64,000 bases of DNA from Streptomyces pinistramenti. Lineage in GTDB: Bacteria; Actinomycetota; Actinomycetes; Streptomycetales; Streptomycetaceae. A program made the position numbers and the translations under genes. Positions within the stretch are counted from its first letter, which is position 1; every line of letters starts with the position of its first letter. The notes below the pieces were generated by a model. That model ran no database searches. It was not told the DNA's origin and saw nothing but the letters and a program-made list of their open reading frames with translations. Location of the stretch: contig NZ_JAJCXB010000013.1 of the NCBI RefSeq assembly GCF_020564935.1, positions 78,052 through 142,051 on the forward strand, in the 5' to 3' direction. Shown here one piece after another: positions 1 through 9,795 of this stretch.

Positions 1-117
1 CGGCTGCTCGACGAAGCGGAGCTGACACCGGGCCTGCGGGCGATCCGCGCGCAGGAGGCGGCGCTGGGCCTGGACCGCTGGCCGCGCGGCTGCATGCGCC
101 GTGAGCCGGCGAACTGA
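1..117 (+). CDS. C-terminal end of a protein (5' truncated)
   Basis: An open frame runs from the first base to a TGA at 115-117 and gives the last 38 residues of a protein that begins outside the window. The visible tail is rich in Arg, Ala and Leu and has a Trp-Pro-Arg-Gly-Cys stretch near the end. No family can be assigned from so little. The frame is supported by GC-rich third positions and by the absence of any competing gene here. It ends 96 bp before the next start and lies on the same strand, so the two could share a transcript, but nothing shows this. Confidence 0.5.
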   Translation, partial: RLLDEAELTPGLRAIRAQEAALGLDRWPRGCMRREPAN

Positions 118-213
118 CCGCAGCGGGCCGGGTGCGGCGTCCGGCGCCGGACGCCCCGGCCGGCCACATGACGCGACGTCAGCGCGCGGCGCCGGGCACG
201 CCATAATGCGGTC

Positions 214-588
214 ATGATCGACGCCGAAGCGCTGCGGGCCGCCTGCCTGGACCTCAACGGGGCGACGGAGGAGTTCCCGTTCCCCCGGAATCCCGATGTG
301 TGCACCTTCAAGGTCGGCGGCAAGATCTTCGCGCTGACCGTCGTCGGAGCCGTGCCGCAGACCGTGAGCCTCAAGTGCGATCCCGAGGAGGCCAGGCGGC
401 TGCGCGAGGCCCACCCCGAGGTGGTGCCCGGCTACCACCTCAACAAGCGGCACTGGAACACCGTTTCGCTGGACGGCGGCCTCGCCGACCGCGCCGTGCT
501 CGACATGATCGAGGACTCCTACGACCTGGTCGTCGCCTCCCTGCCGCGTGCACAGCGGCTGCGCCTGGACCGGCCCGGCGCCCGCTGA
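214..588 (+). CDS. MmcQ/YjbR family protein
   Basis: A 124-residue protein of the MmcQ/YjbR family, small proteins with a CyaY-like fold sometimes annotated as DNA-binding. Family features visible: an N-terminal helix ending in the EEFPFP turn, the FKVGGKIFAL strand pair, a middle segment TVSLKCDPEEARRLRE, and the C-terminal HLNKRHWNTVSLDGG segment followed by a helix with MIEDSYDLV. Length matches the family (about 115-130). The ATG at 214 is the only plausible start, although the Shine-Dalgarno signal before it is weak. Its stop lies 19 bp from the stop of the convergent acyl-CoA synthetase. The family assignment is firm; the cellular role is not known. Confidence 0.85.
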   Translation: MIDAEALRAACLDLNGATEEFPFPRNPDVCTFKVGGKIFALTVVGAVPQTVSLKCDPEEARRLREAHPEVVPGYHLNKRHWNTVSLDGGLADRAVLDMIEDSYDLVVASLPRAQRLRLDRPGAR

Positions 589-607
589 CGGCGGCGCGGC
601 CCGACCG

Positions 608-2245
608 CTACGACGCCGCGCCCCGCGCCCGCGCCAGCCGCTCGCGCAGCTCGACCTTGCGGACCTTCCCACTGACCGTCATCGGGAAGGCATCGAGGAT
701 CTCCAGGTGGCGCGGGATCTTGAAATGGGCGAGCCTGGAGCGGCAGAAGAACGTCAGCTCCTCCTGCGTCAGCGGGTCTTCGGCGTCCCGGAGGATGACG
801 CAGGCGGCTATCTCCTCGCCGTACTTCGCATCCGGTATGCCGACCACCTGGACGTCGGCGATCTTGGGGTGCGAGTAGAGGAACTCCTCGATCTCGCGCG
901 GGTAGACGTTCTCCCCGCCCCGGATGATCATGTCCTTGATACGGCCGACGATCCGCACGTAGCCGTCGTCGTTCATCACCGCCAGATCACCGGTGTGCAT
1001 CCAGCGTGCCGCGTCGATCACCTCGGCGGTGCGCTCCGGGTCCTTCCAGTAGCCGAGCATCACGCTGTAGCCGCGGGTGCACAGTTCGCCGGTGCCGCCG
1101 CGGGGCACGGTCACGCCGGTCGCCGGATCGACGACCTTGACCTCGATGTGCGGCAGTACCCGGCCGGCCGTCGCCGTGCGGTGCTCCAGGTCGTCGTCGC
1201 GCCGGGTCTGGGTGGAGACCGGCGAGGTCTCGGTCATGCCGTAGCAGATGGAGACCTCCGCCATGTGCATCTCGGCGACCACCCGCTTCATGACCTCCTC
1301 GGGACACGGCGAGCCGGCCATGATGCCGGTGCGCAGCGACGTCAGGTCGTACGAGGCGAAGTCGGGGTGGTCCAGCTCGGCGATGAACATCGTCGGTACG
1401 CCGTAGAGCGAGGTGCAGCGCTCGTCCTGGACGGCCCGGAGGGTGGCTGCGGGGTCGAAGGACGGTGCGGGGATGACGATGCAGGCGCCGTGCGAGGTGG
1501 CGCCGAGGTTGCCCATCACCATGCCGAAGCAGTGGTAGAAGGGCACCGGCAGGCACACCCGGTCCTGCTCGCTGTAGCCGACCGTCTCGCCCACCCAGTA
1601 GCCGTTGTTGAGGATGTTGTGGTGGGAGAGGGTGGCGCCCTTGGGGAAGCCGGTGGTGCCCGAGGTGTACTGGATGTTGACCGGGTCGTCGGCGGACAGC
1701 CGTGCCGCGCAGGCGTCGAGCCGGTCCTGCGGTACGGCGGCGCCGGCCGCCAGCAGCCCGTCCCAGGTCGGGTCGCCGATGTAGATGACGTCGCGGAGGG
1801 CGGGGCAGCCGGCACGCACCTGCTCGGTCATCCGCCGGTAGTCGCTGGTCTTGTGGCGGGTCGCGGAGACCAGGACCTGGATCCCCGCCTGCCCCAGGAC
1901 GTACGCCAACTCGTGCACCCGGTAGGCCGGGTTGATGTTGACGAGGATCGCGCCTATCCGGGCGGTCGCGTACTGGACGAGGACCCATTCCGCGCAGTTG
2001 GGCGACCAGATGCCGACCCGGTCGCCGGTGGATATGCCCTTGGCGAGCAGTCCCCGCGCCACCTCGTCGACCGCCCGGCCCAGTTCGGTGTACGTCCAGC
2101 GCCGTCCGGATGCGACGTCGACCAGGGCCTCCCGGTCGCCGAACCGCTCGATCGTCCGGTCCAGGTCGGCGCCGATGGTGCGCCCGATCAGCGGCTGCTC
2201 GCCTGCCCCGCTCGCGTACGACAGGGTGGTGTCCGGCCCGTTCAT
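608..2245 (-). CDS. Medium/long-chain acyl-CoA synthetase (AMP-binding)
   Basis: A 545-residue member of the ANL adenylate-forming superfamily, predicted to activate a fatty acid with ATP and CoA. Visible motifs: the phosphate-binding loop [18 protein letters not shown], the [14 protein letters not shown] segment typical of ACSF2/FadD-like synthetases, the YGMTETSP motif, the hinge region [20 protein letters not shown], and the C-terminal [14 protein letters not shown] stretch that carries the catalytic lysine. Length is normal. The ATG at 2245 has a strong GGAGGAGAAC site and overlaps the stop of the upstream synthetase in an ATGA junction, so the two are translationally coupled. The chain length and identity of the substrate cannot be read from the sequence. 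Confidence 0.9.
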   Translation of the reverse strand: MNGPDTTLSYASGAGEQPLIGRTIGADLDRTIERFGDREALVDVASGRRWTYTELGRAVDEVARGLLAKGISTGDRVGIWSPNCAEWVLVQYATARIGAILVNINPAYRVHELAYVLGQAGIQVLVSATRHKTSDYRRMTEQVRAGCPALRDVIYIGDPTWDGLLAAGAAVPQDRLDACAARLSADDPVNIQYTSGTTGFPKGATLSHHNILNNGYWVGETVGYSEQDRVCLPVPFYHCFGMVMGNLGATSHGACIVIPAPSFDPAATLRAVQDERCTSLYGVPTMFIAELDHPDFASYDLTSLRTGIMAGSPCPEEVMKRVVAEMHMAEVSICYGMTETSPVSTQTRRDDDLEHRTATAGRVLPHIEVKVVDPATGVTVPRGGTGELCTRGYSVMLGYWKDPERTAEVIDAARWMHTGDLAVMNDDGYVRIVGRIKDMIIRGGENVYPREIEEFLYSHPKIADVQVVGIPDAKYGEEIAACVILRDAEDPLTQEELTFFCRSRLAHFKIPRHLEILDAFPMTVSGKVRKVELRERLARARGAAS

Positions 2246-3945
2246 CGGTAGTTCTCCTCCCGGTATTCGGCACCGCCGTCGCCCAGCGCGGTGCGTTCGC
2301 GCAGTTCGATGCGGCGGATCTTGCCGGAGACGGTCTTGGGCAGATCGGCGAACTCCAGCCGCCTGACGCGCTTGTAGGGCGCGAGCACCTCCCGGGAGTG
2401 CGCGAAGAGCAGCTTGGCGGTCTCCGGGCCCGGATCCCAGCCGGCGGCCAGCACGATGTACGCCTTCGGGACCGCGAGGCGCAGCGGGTCGGGCGCCGGG
2501 ACGACCGCGGCCTCGGCGACCGCCTCGTGCTCCAGCAGGGCGCTCTCCAGCTCGAACGGCGAGATCTTGTAGTCGGACGCCTTGAAGACGTCGTCGGCGC
2601 GCCCGATGTAGGTGAGCCGTCCTTCCGCATCGCGGGAGCCGATGTCGCCGGTGCGGTAGAAGCCGCCCGCCATCGCCTCGGCGGTGCGGGACGGGTCGCC
2701 GTGGTAGCAGGCCATCAGCCCCACCGGGTGGGTCGAGAGGTCGAGCGCGATCTCACCCTCGTCGGCCGGGGCGCCGGTGACCGGGTCGAGCAGGACGACG
2801 TCGAAGCCGGGGGTGGGCCGGCCCATCGAGCCCGGAGTGACGGGCCTGCCCGGGGTGTTGGCGACCTGGACGACGGTCTCGGTCTGCCCGAAGCCGTCTC
2901 TGATCGTCACGCCCCAGGAGGTGCGGACCTGTTCGATGATCTCCGGGTTGAGCGGTTCGCCGGCCGCGACGATCTCCCGCGGCGGGTGCCGCAGCGCCGA
3001 CAGGTCGGCCTGGATGAGCATCCGCCACACCGTGGGCGGGGCGCAGAAACTGGTCACCCGCGCCCGGTCCATCTCGGCCATCAGCCGGGGCGCGTCGAAG
3101 CGCATGTAGTTGTGGATGAACACGGTCGCCTCCGCGTTCCACGGCGCGAAAAGGTTCGACCAGGCGTGCTTGGCCCAGCCCGGTGAGGAGATGTTCAGGT
3201 GCACGTCGCCGGGCTGCAGCCCGGTCCAGTACATCGTCGCGAGATGCCCGATGGGGTAGGAGGAGTGGGTGTGCTCGACGAGCTTGGGGCGGGCCGTGGT
3301 GCCGGAGGTGAAGTACAGCATCAGCGAGTCGTCGGCCCGGGTCTCCCCGGTCGGCCGGAAGTCGTCGGATGCATCGGCGCTCTCCTCGTACGCCTGCCAG
3401 CCGACGGCCGCGCCGCCGACCGCGATCCGGGTGTAACCGCCGGGCACGGTCGCGAACTTCTTGCTGTCCTCGGCGCGCACCACGACGTGCCGGGCCTTGC
3501 CCCGGGTGATCCGGTCGGCGAGATCGGCGGGGCCCAGCTGGGGAGTTGCCGGGATGACGACGGCGCGCAGCTTCATCGCGGCCAGCGCGGTCTCCCACAG
3601 CTCCACCTGGTTGCCGAGCATCACGAGGATCCGGTCGCCGGGCCGCACCCCCTTGCCGGCAAGCCAGTTGGCGACCTGGTCGGAGCGCCTGCGCATGGCG
3701 TCGAAGGTGAGCCGGGTCTCGGAGCCGTCCTCCTCGACGATGTGCAGGGCGGTGCGGTCGTTGCCGCGGGCGATGACGTCGAACCAGTCCAGTGCCCAGT
3801 TGAAGTGCACGGGCCGGGGCCAGCGGAATTGAGCACGGGCGGCGTCGTAATCCTCACGGTGCCGCAGCAGCAGGTCGCGCGCGGCCCGGAACTCCCGTGT
3901 CGCGGCGGGCGAGTGGCCCATCACTGCGCTGTCCGTATCCGTCAT
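2242..3945 (-). CDS. Acyl-CoA synthetase, ACSM/acetyl-CoA synthetase-like (AMP-binding)
   Basis: A 567-residue ANL-superfamily ligase, first gene of a two-gene operon with the downstream synthetase (4-bp overlap). Motifs: [17 protein letters not shown] for ATP phosphate binding, the [20 protein letters not shown] segment and the [11 protein letters not shown] region typical of ACSM/medium-chain or propionyl/benzoyl-type ligases, DGFGQTET, the [20 protein letters not shown] hinge, and [16 protein letters not shown] with the catalytic Lys. It is a different subfamily from its partner, so the pair probably activates different acids or acts in sequence. An AGGAGG precedes the ATG. The gene diverges from a GAF-LuxR regulator across 93 bp, which suggests local control by that regulator. 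Confidence 0.9.
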   Translation of the reverse strand: MTDTDSAVMGHSPAATREFRAARDLLLRHREDYDAARAQFRWPRPVHFNWALDWFDVIARGNDRTALHIVEEDGSETRLTFDAMRRRSDQVANWLAGKGVRPGDRILVMLGNQVELWETALAAMKLRAVVIPATPQLGPADLADRITRGKARHVVVRAEDSKKFATVPGGYTRIAVGGAAVGWQAYEESADASDDFRPTGETRADDSLMLYFTSGTTARPKLVEHTHSSYPIGHLATMYWTGLQPGDVHLNISSPGWAKHAWSNLFAPWNAEATVFIHNYMRFDAPRLMAEMDRARVTSFCAPPTVWRMLIQADLSALRHPPREIVAAGEPLNPEIIEQVRTSWGVTIRDGFGQTETVVQVANTPGRPVTPGSMGRPTPGFDVVLLDPVTGAPADEGEIALDLSTHPVGLMACYHGDPSRTAEAMAGGFYRTGDIGSRDAEGRLTYIGRADDVFKASDYKISPFELESALLEHEAVAEAAVVPAPDPLRLAVPKAYIVLAAGWDPGPETAKLLFAHSREVLAPYKRVRRLEFADLPKTVSGKIRRIELRERTALGDGGAEYREENYR

Positions 3946-4038
3946 GCGTCCTCCTCATTGCCCCGCGACTCCGTGTCATCGTGTAATCAGTGACATAGGT
4001 CTCACCACCCCCGAACGGGGGGAAGCGGAGGTGTCGGA
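3946..4038. promoter_or_regulatory. Divergent promoter region, acyl-CoA synthetase operon / LuxR regulator
   Basis: This 93-bp gap separates two diverging starts and must hold both promoters. It contains an inverted repeat of cccccg-aa-cggggg around 4009-4022 and a looser TGTCA/TGACA pair (3974-3978 and 3991-3995, 12 bp apart). Either could be the operator for the adjacent LuxR-type regulator. The sites are seen in the sequence; their function is inference. Confidence 0.4.
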
Positions 4039-4884
4039 GTGCGCGTGGAGTCGGGGTCGGATGAGTCCGTTGACGTGGGGGCGGCGCTGGCGCGTCTGCG
4101 CCGGGCCAGCGGACTGCCGGTGGCGTTCGGCGGACTGCTGGCCGGCAGCGGCCGCTACCGGATCAACGAACTGTCCGGGACCGCGACCGCCGCGCTGCGC
4201 GGGCTCAGCATCCATCACGGCAACGGCCTGGGCGGCAAGGCGGTGGTGCTGTGCCGCCCGTTCGCGGTGACCGACTACCGCGCCTCGTCGGTGATCAGCC
4301 ACGAGTACGACGCGGCGGTGGCGGCCGAGGGCCTGCGGTCGGTGCTCGCGGTGCCTGTGGTGGTGCGCCGGCGGGTGCGCGGGGTGCTGTACGGCGCGCT
4401 GCGCAACCCGCTGCGGCTGGGCGACGGCCCGCTGTCCGCGGCCATGGAAGCGGCCCGAGAGCTGGAACAGGCGCTGCTGCTCCAGGACGAGGCGGCCCGG
4501 CTGCTGTCGGTGTCCCAGCAGCCGACCGCCGCCGACCCCGCCATGTGGGAAGAGGTCCGCGAGGCCCACAGCGACCTGCGGTCACTGGCCCAGCGGGTCA
4601 CCGATCCACTGCTGCGCCAGGAGATGCTGGCCGCCTGCGGCCGGCTCGCCGCGGCCTCATCGGGCGGCACGGCCCCGGCGGGCGAAGCCCCCGCGCTCTC
4701 GCCGCGCGAGGTCGACGTCCTGACGTGCGTGGCAACGGGCGCCACCAACGCCCAGGCGGGCGAGCGGCTGGGACTCCGACCCGAAACGGTGAAGTGCTAT
4801 CTGCGCTCATCCATGCGGAAGTTGGGGACACACTCCCGCATGCAGGCGGTCATCGCGGCGCGGCGGGCGGGGCTACTGCCGTAG
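4039..4884 (+). CDS. GAF-domain LuxR-family transcriptional regulator
   Basis: A 281-residue regulator. Residues about 15-160 look like a GAF-type sensor domain (alternating strands and the segment LRSVLAVPVVVRRRVRGVLY), followed by a short coiled linker. The C-terminal 60 residues form a LuxR-type helix-turn-helix beginning at LSPREVDVLTCVATGATNAQ and continuing GLRPETVKCYLRSSMRKLGTHSR. GTG at 4039 was chosen because a GGAAGCGGAGG site lies 8 bp upstream. It diverges from the two acyl-CoA synthetase genes; in actinomycetes GAF-LuxR proteins of this kind are commonly found beside AMP-binding ligases, so control of that operon is the likely role. The ligand is unknown. Confidence 0.85.
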   Translation: MRVESGSDESVDVGAALARLRRASGLPVAFGGLLAGSGRYRINELSGTATAALRGLSIHHGNGLGGKAVVLCRPFAVTDYRASSVISHEYDAAVAAEGLRSVLAVPVVVRRRVRGVLYGALRNPLRLGDGPLSAAMEAARELEQALLLQDEAARLLSVSQQPTAADPAMWEEVREAHSDLRSLAQRVTDPLLRQEMLAACGRLAAASSGGTAPAGEAPALSPREVDVLTCVATGATNAQAGERLGLRPETVKCYLRSSMRKLGTHSRMQAVIAARRAGLLP

Positions 4885-5161
4885 GGCGGCGCCGCGCTCC
4901 CCGCTCCTCTCGCCCTCCGGCGCGCAGGCCGCCCATCCCCGCGGGCGACGAGGCGCGGCGCGGCGCACCACGAGACGGGGGCGGTCCCCTGTCCGGGTTG
5001 CGGAAGGGCAGGAACGTCACCCGCGGGGCGCCCAGCCGGCGGGCGTACGCTCCGGCCCCTCGCCACCGGGCGCCCGCGCGCCGGCCACACCCCGGTCAAT
5101 TCCGTTCCTACCGCCGCCATTTCGATTGCCGCGGCACCCGCTCCCCGGCCATCATCCCCTC

Positions 5162-5719
5162 ATGATCGATGCCACCGCACTCTCCGAGAAGCCGGTGCTG
5201 GCCGGTGCCCGCATCCGGCTCGCGCCGCTGTCCATACGCCACGCGGCCGCCTTCCACGCCGCGGCGCTCGACCCGGAGACCCGCCGGCTGACCGGCTGCC
5301 ACCACGACTTCACGCTGGAGGAGGTCCAGCAGTGGTGCGCCGGCTCCGCCGACCGCGCGGACCGCCTCGACCTCGCCATCGAGGACCGCGAAACCGGCCG
5401 CTACCTCGGCGACCTCGCCCTGATGGCCATCGACCCCGACAACGCCCACGGCACGCTGCGCATCCTCCTCGTCCCCTGCGAGACCGGCCGCGGCCTCGGC
5501 ACCGAGGCCATCCGCCTCCTCCTGGAATACGCCTTCGACCGCATCCGGCTGCACCGCGTCCAACTGGAAGTCTTCACCTTCAACGAGCGCGCCCGCCGCA
5601 CCTACGAACGCTGCGGCTTCGAGGTCGAGGGCCGGATGCGGCAGGCGCTGTTCTGGGAGGGCGAGTGGCATGACGTGTGGGTGATGGGGGTGGTGAGCGA
5701 GAGGGGCGCGAAGGGCTGA
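5162..5719 (+). CDS. GNAT N-acetyltransferase (RimJ/RimL-like)
   Basis: A 185-residue GCN5-related acetyltransferase, predicted to move an acetyl group from acetyl-CoA to an amine. The order is typical: an N-terminal strand with IRLAPLS, a DRETGRYLGDLAL strand pair, the acetyl-CoA loop region with PCETGRGLGTEAIRLLLEYA, then LHRVQLEVFTFNERARRTYE and CGFEVEGRMRQALFWEGEW, which match the RimJ/RimL subgroup. The ATG at 5162 fits the family start; an upstream in-frame start at 5126 would add 12 unconserved residues. No clear Shine-Dalgarno site is seen, so the mRNA may be leaderless. Substrate unknown. It stands alone on this strand before the formyltransferase. Confidence 0.85.
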   Translation: MIDATALSEKPVLAGARIRLAPLSIRHAAAFHAAALDPETRRLTGCHHDFTLEEVQQWCAGSADRADRLDLAIEDRETGRYLGDLALMAIDPDNAHGTLRILLVPCETGRGLGTEAIRLLLEYAFDRIRLHRVQLEVFTFNERARRTYERCGFEVEGRMRQALFWEGEWHDVWVMGVVSERGAKG

Positions 5720-5941
5720 CGGCAGAGACCGCGCGAACAGGCGGGGCAAGGGCGCTCTGCGTGCCTTGAGCGGGTCTTGTCCGCCGGGGCTGCTGAAGAG
5801 CCGCGCCCGACTCCCCGTCCTTCCGACGCCGTCCTCACCGCCCTCGACGAACTCACCGACGAGAAGCAAGCCGGTGTGACCTTCTGTGGCCCCCCGCGGA
5901 TCCCGGCTCTCCACCCCAGTCATCCCACTATGCTGAGCTGC

Positions 5942-6799
5942 ATGACGGACGGCATGCGCATCGGCTTGATCTCCTTTGGCGCAGCGGAGTTCGCCACTCT
6001 GCGTGAGACGTGTGTCGATAGCGGCCACGATCCCGTCATCTACGCCTATTCCCGTTCGATGCGCCCCCGTACGACAACAGATGAGGGCGCGGCCCAGGCC
6101 GCAGGCCGAATCACCGCCGCGCTGCCTGCGGGAACGGACCTGCTGCTGCCGGGCAGCTCCGAAGGGCTGGGCGCCGCACTGCGCGGATACGCTATCGATC
6201 TCCTCGTCTGCTACGGGTTCTCGTGGCGACTGCCCCGATCCGTGCTGCGCATCCCGCGGTACGGCGCGGTCAACATCCACTGCTCGATGCTCCCCAAGTA
6301 CCGTGGGCCCGCTCCGGTGTTGTGGGCGATCCGCAACGGTGACCCGCATCTGGGCATGACGGTTCACCGCATGAATGAGGAGTTCGACGCCGGCCCCGTC
6401 CTCGCCCAGCAGGACGGCATTCCCCTTCCGGACGAGGTGACCCCCGAGAACCTGTGGACCGGACTGTCCCCGGTGCTGCGCAGCTTGCTCACCGCCGCCC
6501 TGGAGCGTGTACCAGACCCGTGTGCCGGTGAACCGCAAGCCGCTGACGGCGTCAGCCACGCGGGGCTGCTGGAGCCGGAGTTCTCCGTCGTCGACACGGC
6601 CAAGACCGCACGCGAGGTACACAACCAGGTGCGGACCTTCCACTTCATGGGCCCGGACCTTGGCCCTGTCGCCGTCGTCGACGGCCGCCCCCTGAAGGTC
6701 TTGCGGACCAGTCTCACTGCGGCCGACGGTCTCCGCCTCGACTGCGCCGACGCCCCCGTCTGGATCACCGCCTCGGAGCCCGTGACAGCAAACTGCTAG
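5942..6799 (+). CDS. Methionyl-tRNA formyltransferase-like formyltransferase
   Basis: A roughly 285-residue protein of the formyl-transferase family (10-formyltetrahydrofolate donor). The catalytic core is clear: VNIHCSMLPKYRGPAPVLWA gives Asn111 and His113, and Asp149 lies in the EEFDAGPVLAQQ segment, the N-H-D triad of Fmt/ArnA/PurN enzymes. The C-terminal 70 residues resemble the Fmt C-terminal domain. It is shorter than housekeeping Fmt (about 310) and has no def neighbour, so it is more likely a paralogue used on a sugar nucleotide, an amino group or a secondary metabolite than the essential Fmt. Starts at 5927, 5942 or 5954 are possible; none has a good ribosome site. The stop overlaps the stop of the convergent gene (CTAG). 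Confidence 0.75.
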   Translation: MTDGMRIGLISFGAAEFATLRETCVDSGHDPVIYAYSRSMRPRTTTDEGAAQAAGRITAALPAGTDLLLPGSSEGLGAALRGYAIDLLVCYGFSWRLPRSVLRIPRYGAVNIHCSMLPKYRGPAPVLWAIRNGDPHLGMTVHRMNEEFDAGPVLAQQDGIPLPDEVTPENLWTGLSPVLRSLLTAALERVPDPCAGEPQAADGVSHAGLLEPEFSVVDTAKTAREVHNQVRTFHFMGPDLGPVAVVDGRPLKVLRTSLTAADGLRLDCADAPVWITASEPVTANC

Positions 6800-9186
6800 G
6801 CGGTGTCGTCACCCAGGTTCCGAGCCACACGCTCAGCCAGCGCCACCGCCTGCGGATCATCGAACGGGCCGAGCAGGATCAGCACCTCCTGCCGGACGGC
6901 TCGGGCTGTTTCGCGCTCGCCAAGAGGGCCGAGTGCGCCGGATAGGTGTTCCAGAGCGTTCGCGAGTTGCCAGCGGGCGTCGAGCCCACGGTAGGTGGCA
7001 ACCGCACGGCGGTTCAGCTTCGCTGCCTCTTCAAAGCGCCCCAGCACCTGGCATGCTTCGCCTGCGCCGTCCAACGCGGCAGCCTCCCTGGCGGCGTCGC
7101 CGAGTCGCCGTTGCACAGCGGCCGACTCCCGGAAAAGGCGGAGTGCCTTCTCAGGATTCCCGCGTGCTCGTTCGACCTTCGCCGACTCCGCCAGCCAGTG
7201 TCCCCGCCAGACGTGGTTGTCCTCATCGTCGGCGATCAACAAAGCTGCGTCGATTGCGCGGCCGGCTGCTTCGAGGTCTCCTGATTCACGCCGCGCCCAG
7301 CTGAGCAGAAACAGGGCGTTGCCCTCGCCGAAGTGGTCGCCGATTTCACAGAAGTCGGCGAGCGCTTGTTCAACGATCTCTCCGGCCTCCGCGCCCCGGC
7401 CGAGTTCGCACAGGGTCTCCGCGAGATTACTCCGCATCAGCGCCGTCCAGCGGTGGTCTCCGAGTTCGCGGAAGATCTCCGCGCTGTCCTCGAAGTGGCA
7501 TGTGGCCTCGTCGAGTCGGCGGCGGCGCAGGCCGAGCAGACCGAGGGCATTGATGGACACCGCCGTGCCGCGCTTGTCGCCGATACCTCGGCGCATGGCG
7601 AGTGCGGCGCGGTGGCATTCCTCGGCTTCGTCGAGCCGCAATGCCTGGAAGGCGGCCTTGCCCAGGTTTTCGAGCGTCTCCGCCTGCCCGGCCTGCTCTC
7701 CCGCGCGCGCGGCGGCATCAACGGCGATCCGGGCGGTCGTCACCCAGTCTTCGAACGCGTTGTGGTGCATGTAGACGGCCCGCAGCACTACGGCAAGACG
7801 CCAGGCGATGCCGGGAAATTCGGCGCCGGCGACGCGGACAGCGGTGACCAGGTTGGCGCTTTCCGTGCGGTACCACTGAAACGCGGTGTCATAACCTTCG
7901 AAGTGGAGTTGCGTGGCGGGCGTGGGGGTCCGGTCGTCAAGGTCGTAGCGGTCGAACGGCGCGATGGCGCATTGCGCCGCGTACGCGGTGTGGAGATACC
8001 AGGCGAGACAACGTCCGAGGATCTCGGTCCGGTCCGCCTCGCTCTCCTCCTGGCGGACCTGCTCGGCCGCATACGCCCGCAGAAGGTCATGAAATTCGTA
8101 GCGCCCCGCGGGGCGCCGCTCCAGCAGATGTGCGCGGACCAGCGTGTCCAACAGCGCGCGGGTTTGCGGCGGTTCGGTCCCGGCGAGATTCGCGACGGCC
8201 GGGAGACCGAACTCGTTTCCGGGGTGCAGGCCCAGAAGGCGGAACAACCGGGCCGCGGGGCCGGACAGCGCCTGGTACGACCACTCGAAAACACTGCGCA
8301 TCGCGTCGGCCCCTTCGTCGGCATCGGCTGTCAGGATGCTCCATCGTGCCGACTCGTCGCGCAGTTCGTCGATCAGCTCGCCGAGCGGCAGTGCCGGCCG
8401 GCCCGCTGCGCGTTCGGCGGCGATGCGCAGAGCCAGCGGCAGTCCCGCGCACAGCCGGGCCAGCTCCGTCAGTTCGGAGCGCCGGTCACGGGTTCGGTAG
8501 TCAGCGGTGGTGGCGCGGAGCAGTGCGACGGCGTCCGTCGTCGGGAAGGTCATGAGCTCCAAGCGCAGTGCGCCCTGTTGAACGACCAGGCCGGACAGAT
8601 CGTCCCGGCTGGTCACCACGACAAGGCACGCGGCGGTCGCCGGCAGCAGCGGGCGGACCTGCGTGCTGTGAGCCGCGTTGTCGAGGACGATCAGCATGCG
8701 CCGGTCCGCCAGCAGCGACCGGAACATCGTCTCCCGCCGCTCCCGTTCGGCCGGTACACGGGTGGAGGGGACGCCGAGATCTTCGAGGAAATTTCCCAGT
8801 ATCTCCTGCGGCGACGCCGGAGAGCCGGCGGAGTAGCCACGCAGATTGGCATAGAGCTCGCCGCCGGGGAAGTGGGGCCGGATGCTGTGTGCCCAGTGCA
8901 GGGCGAGCGACGTCTTGCCGACTCCGGCTGTTCCGGTGATGACCGCGACGCGTACGACGTGCGGTTCATCGTGACCACTCGCCACGAGACCGCCGAGGCG
9001 GACCTGCTCTTGGGACCGGTTCACGAAATGGCGCACAGCACCACGGAGTTGATGGGGTACGACGGCCGGGGCGGGGACCGGCTGTTGATGGAAGTGCACC
9101 CCACCGTGGACTTCTCCGGCCTGCACGACAGCGTGCGCCGATGCCGAGCCTTCGAACCGGTTGACGTGCCCTGTTTCGTCGTCCAT
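6796..9186 (-). CDS. NB-ARC/TPR STAND-type signalling ATPase
   Basis: A 796-residue protein. Residues 1-35 carry a Gly/Val/His-rich motif (AVVQAGEVHGGVHFH) seen at the start of many actinobacterial STAND proteins. The NB-ARC ATPase follows, with P-loop GTAGVGKTS at about 85-93, the Walker B-like RRMLIVLDNAAHS, CLVVVTSRDDL (sensor), and LARLCAGLPLALRIAAERAA (GxP motif). Residues about 470-780 are tetratricopeptide repeats. It lacks the SARP DNA-binding domain of AfsR, so it is a sensor/scaffold rather than a direct activator. It starts only 2 bp after the DUF6879 gene and is the third gene of that operon. Its last codon overlaps the convergent formyltransferase stop. Confidence 0.85.
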   Translation of the reverse strand: MDDETGHVNRFEGSASAHAVVQAGEVHGGVHFHQQPVPAPAVVPHQLRGAVRHFVNRSQEQVRLGGLVASGHDEPHVVRVAVITGTAGVGKTSLALHWAHSIRPHFPGGELYANLRGYSAGSPASPQEILGNFLEDLGVPSTRVPAERERRETMFRSLLADRRMLIVLDNAAHSTQVRPLLPATAACLVVVTSRDDLSGLVVQQGALRLELMTFPTTDAVALLRATTADYRTRDRRSELTELARLCAGLPLALRIAAERAAGRPALPLGELIDELRDESARWSILTADADEGADAMRSVFEWSYQALSGPAARLFRLLGLHPGNEFGLPAVANLAGTEPPQTRALLDTLVRAHLLERRPAGRYEFHDLLRAYAAEQVRQEESEADRTEILGRCLAWYLHTAYAAQCAIAPFDRYDLDDRTPTPATQLHFEGYDTAFQWYRTESANLVTAVRVAGAEFPGIAWRLAVVLRAVYMHHNAFEDWVTTARIAVDAAARAGEQAGQAETLENLGKAAFQALRLDEAEECHRAALAMRRGIGDKRGTAVSINALGLLGLRRRRLDEATCHFEDSAEIFRELGDHRWTALMRSNLAETLCELGRGAEAGEIVEQALADFCEIGDHFGEGNALFLLSWARRESGDLEAAGRAIDAALLIADDEDNHVWRGHWLAESAKVERARGNPEKALRLFRESAAVQRRLGDAAREAAALDGAGEACQVLGRFEEAAKLNRRAVATYRGLDARWQLANALEHLSGALGPLGERETARAVRQEVLILLGPFDDPQAVALAERVARNLGDDTA

Positions 9187-9188
9187 CC

Positions 9189-9767
9189 CTAATGTTGGCG
9201 CGGCGGGGGCGACAGGGGCGCCACGTGCTCGTCGAACCAGTCCTCCAGCGGCTCACCGGTGTTGTAGAGACTTCGAAGGAACTTCTGGCATTGCGGGATG
9301 AGATGGGGGTCGACGAACTTTCGCACGGATTCCAGAATCCCCTGTTCGTCATAGACCGCCTGGTACATCACGTGCGAGCCGAGTGTGTAGATCTCCGGAA
9401 GCGGGCCGTCATCCTCGAACTGCGCTACCTGGTCCGCCCCGATGACGTGGACGGTGCCCCCGCACTGGTCCCTGATGCGCAGGGCGTGCAGTTCCCATTG
9501 CATGTAGTCACTGAGTGGTTCGTCGACCACACGGATCCGCCGGGCCTTGAAGCCGTGCCTGTCGATCTTGCGGTGGTACTCGGCCATGTCCGCACGACCC
9601 ACTTCCAACAGGCGCATGGACTCGCCCCACTCGCCGCGCGCGAACGCCTCCCAGCTGTCGTAGCCGGGTTCCTTGAAGGTCTGCTGCCGCTCCAGCTTCC
9701 AGAATCCGAGGTCGGCGCAGTTCCAGAAGTGCTTCTCGAAGTCGGCGTAGTAGGTGTCGAGCGCCAT
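9189..9767 (-). CDS. DUF6879 family protein
   Basis: A 192-residue protein of the actinobacterial DUF6879 family. The start MALDTYYADFEKHFWN and the central YMQWELHALRIRDQCGGTVHV match how the family looks in Streptomyces; the function is unknown. The ATG at 9767 has a GGGGGAG ribosome site; a longer upstream reading would add 36 Arg/Ser-rich residues that look non-coding. It is the second gene of a three-gene operon, 28 bp after a small companion and 2 bp before the NB-ARC/TPR ATPase. The residues are aromatic-rich and there is no signal peptide or membrane segment, so a soluble partner of the ATPase is a reasonable inference. Confidence 0.75.
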   Translation of the reverse strand: MALDTYYADFEKHFWNCADLGFWKLERQQTFKEPGYDSWEAFARGEWGESMRLLEVGRADMAEYHRKIDRHGFKARRIRVVDEPLSDYMQWELHALRIRDQCGGTVHVIGADQVAQFEDDGPLPEIYTLGSHVMYQAVYDEQGILESVRKFVDPHLIPQCQKFLRSLYNTGEPLEDWFDEHVAPLSPPPRQH

Positions 9768-9795
9768 CCGCTCCCCCGTGGCGCCGCCGAGGAGA

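Noticed and set aside
7013..9192. Large + strand frames opposite the NB-ARC gene (6995-7774, 7333-9192)
   Set aside because: Antisense shadows; the minus strand has P-loop, sensor and TPR motifs in order.
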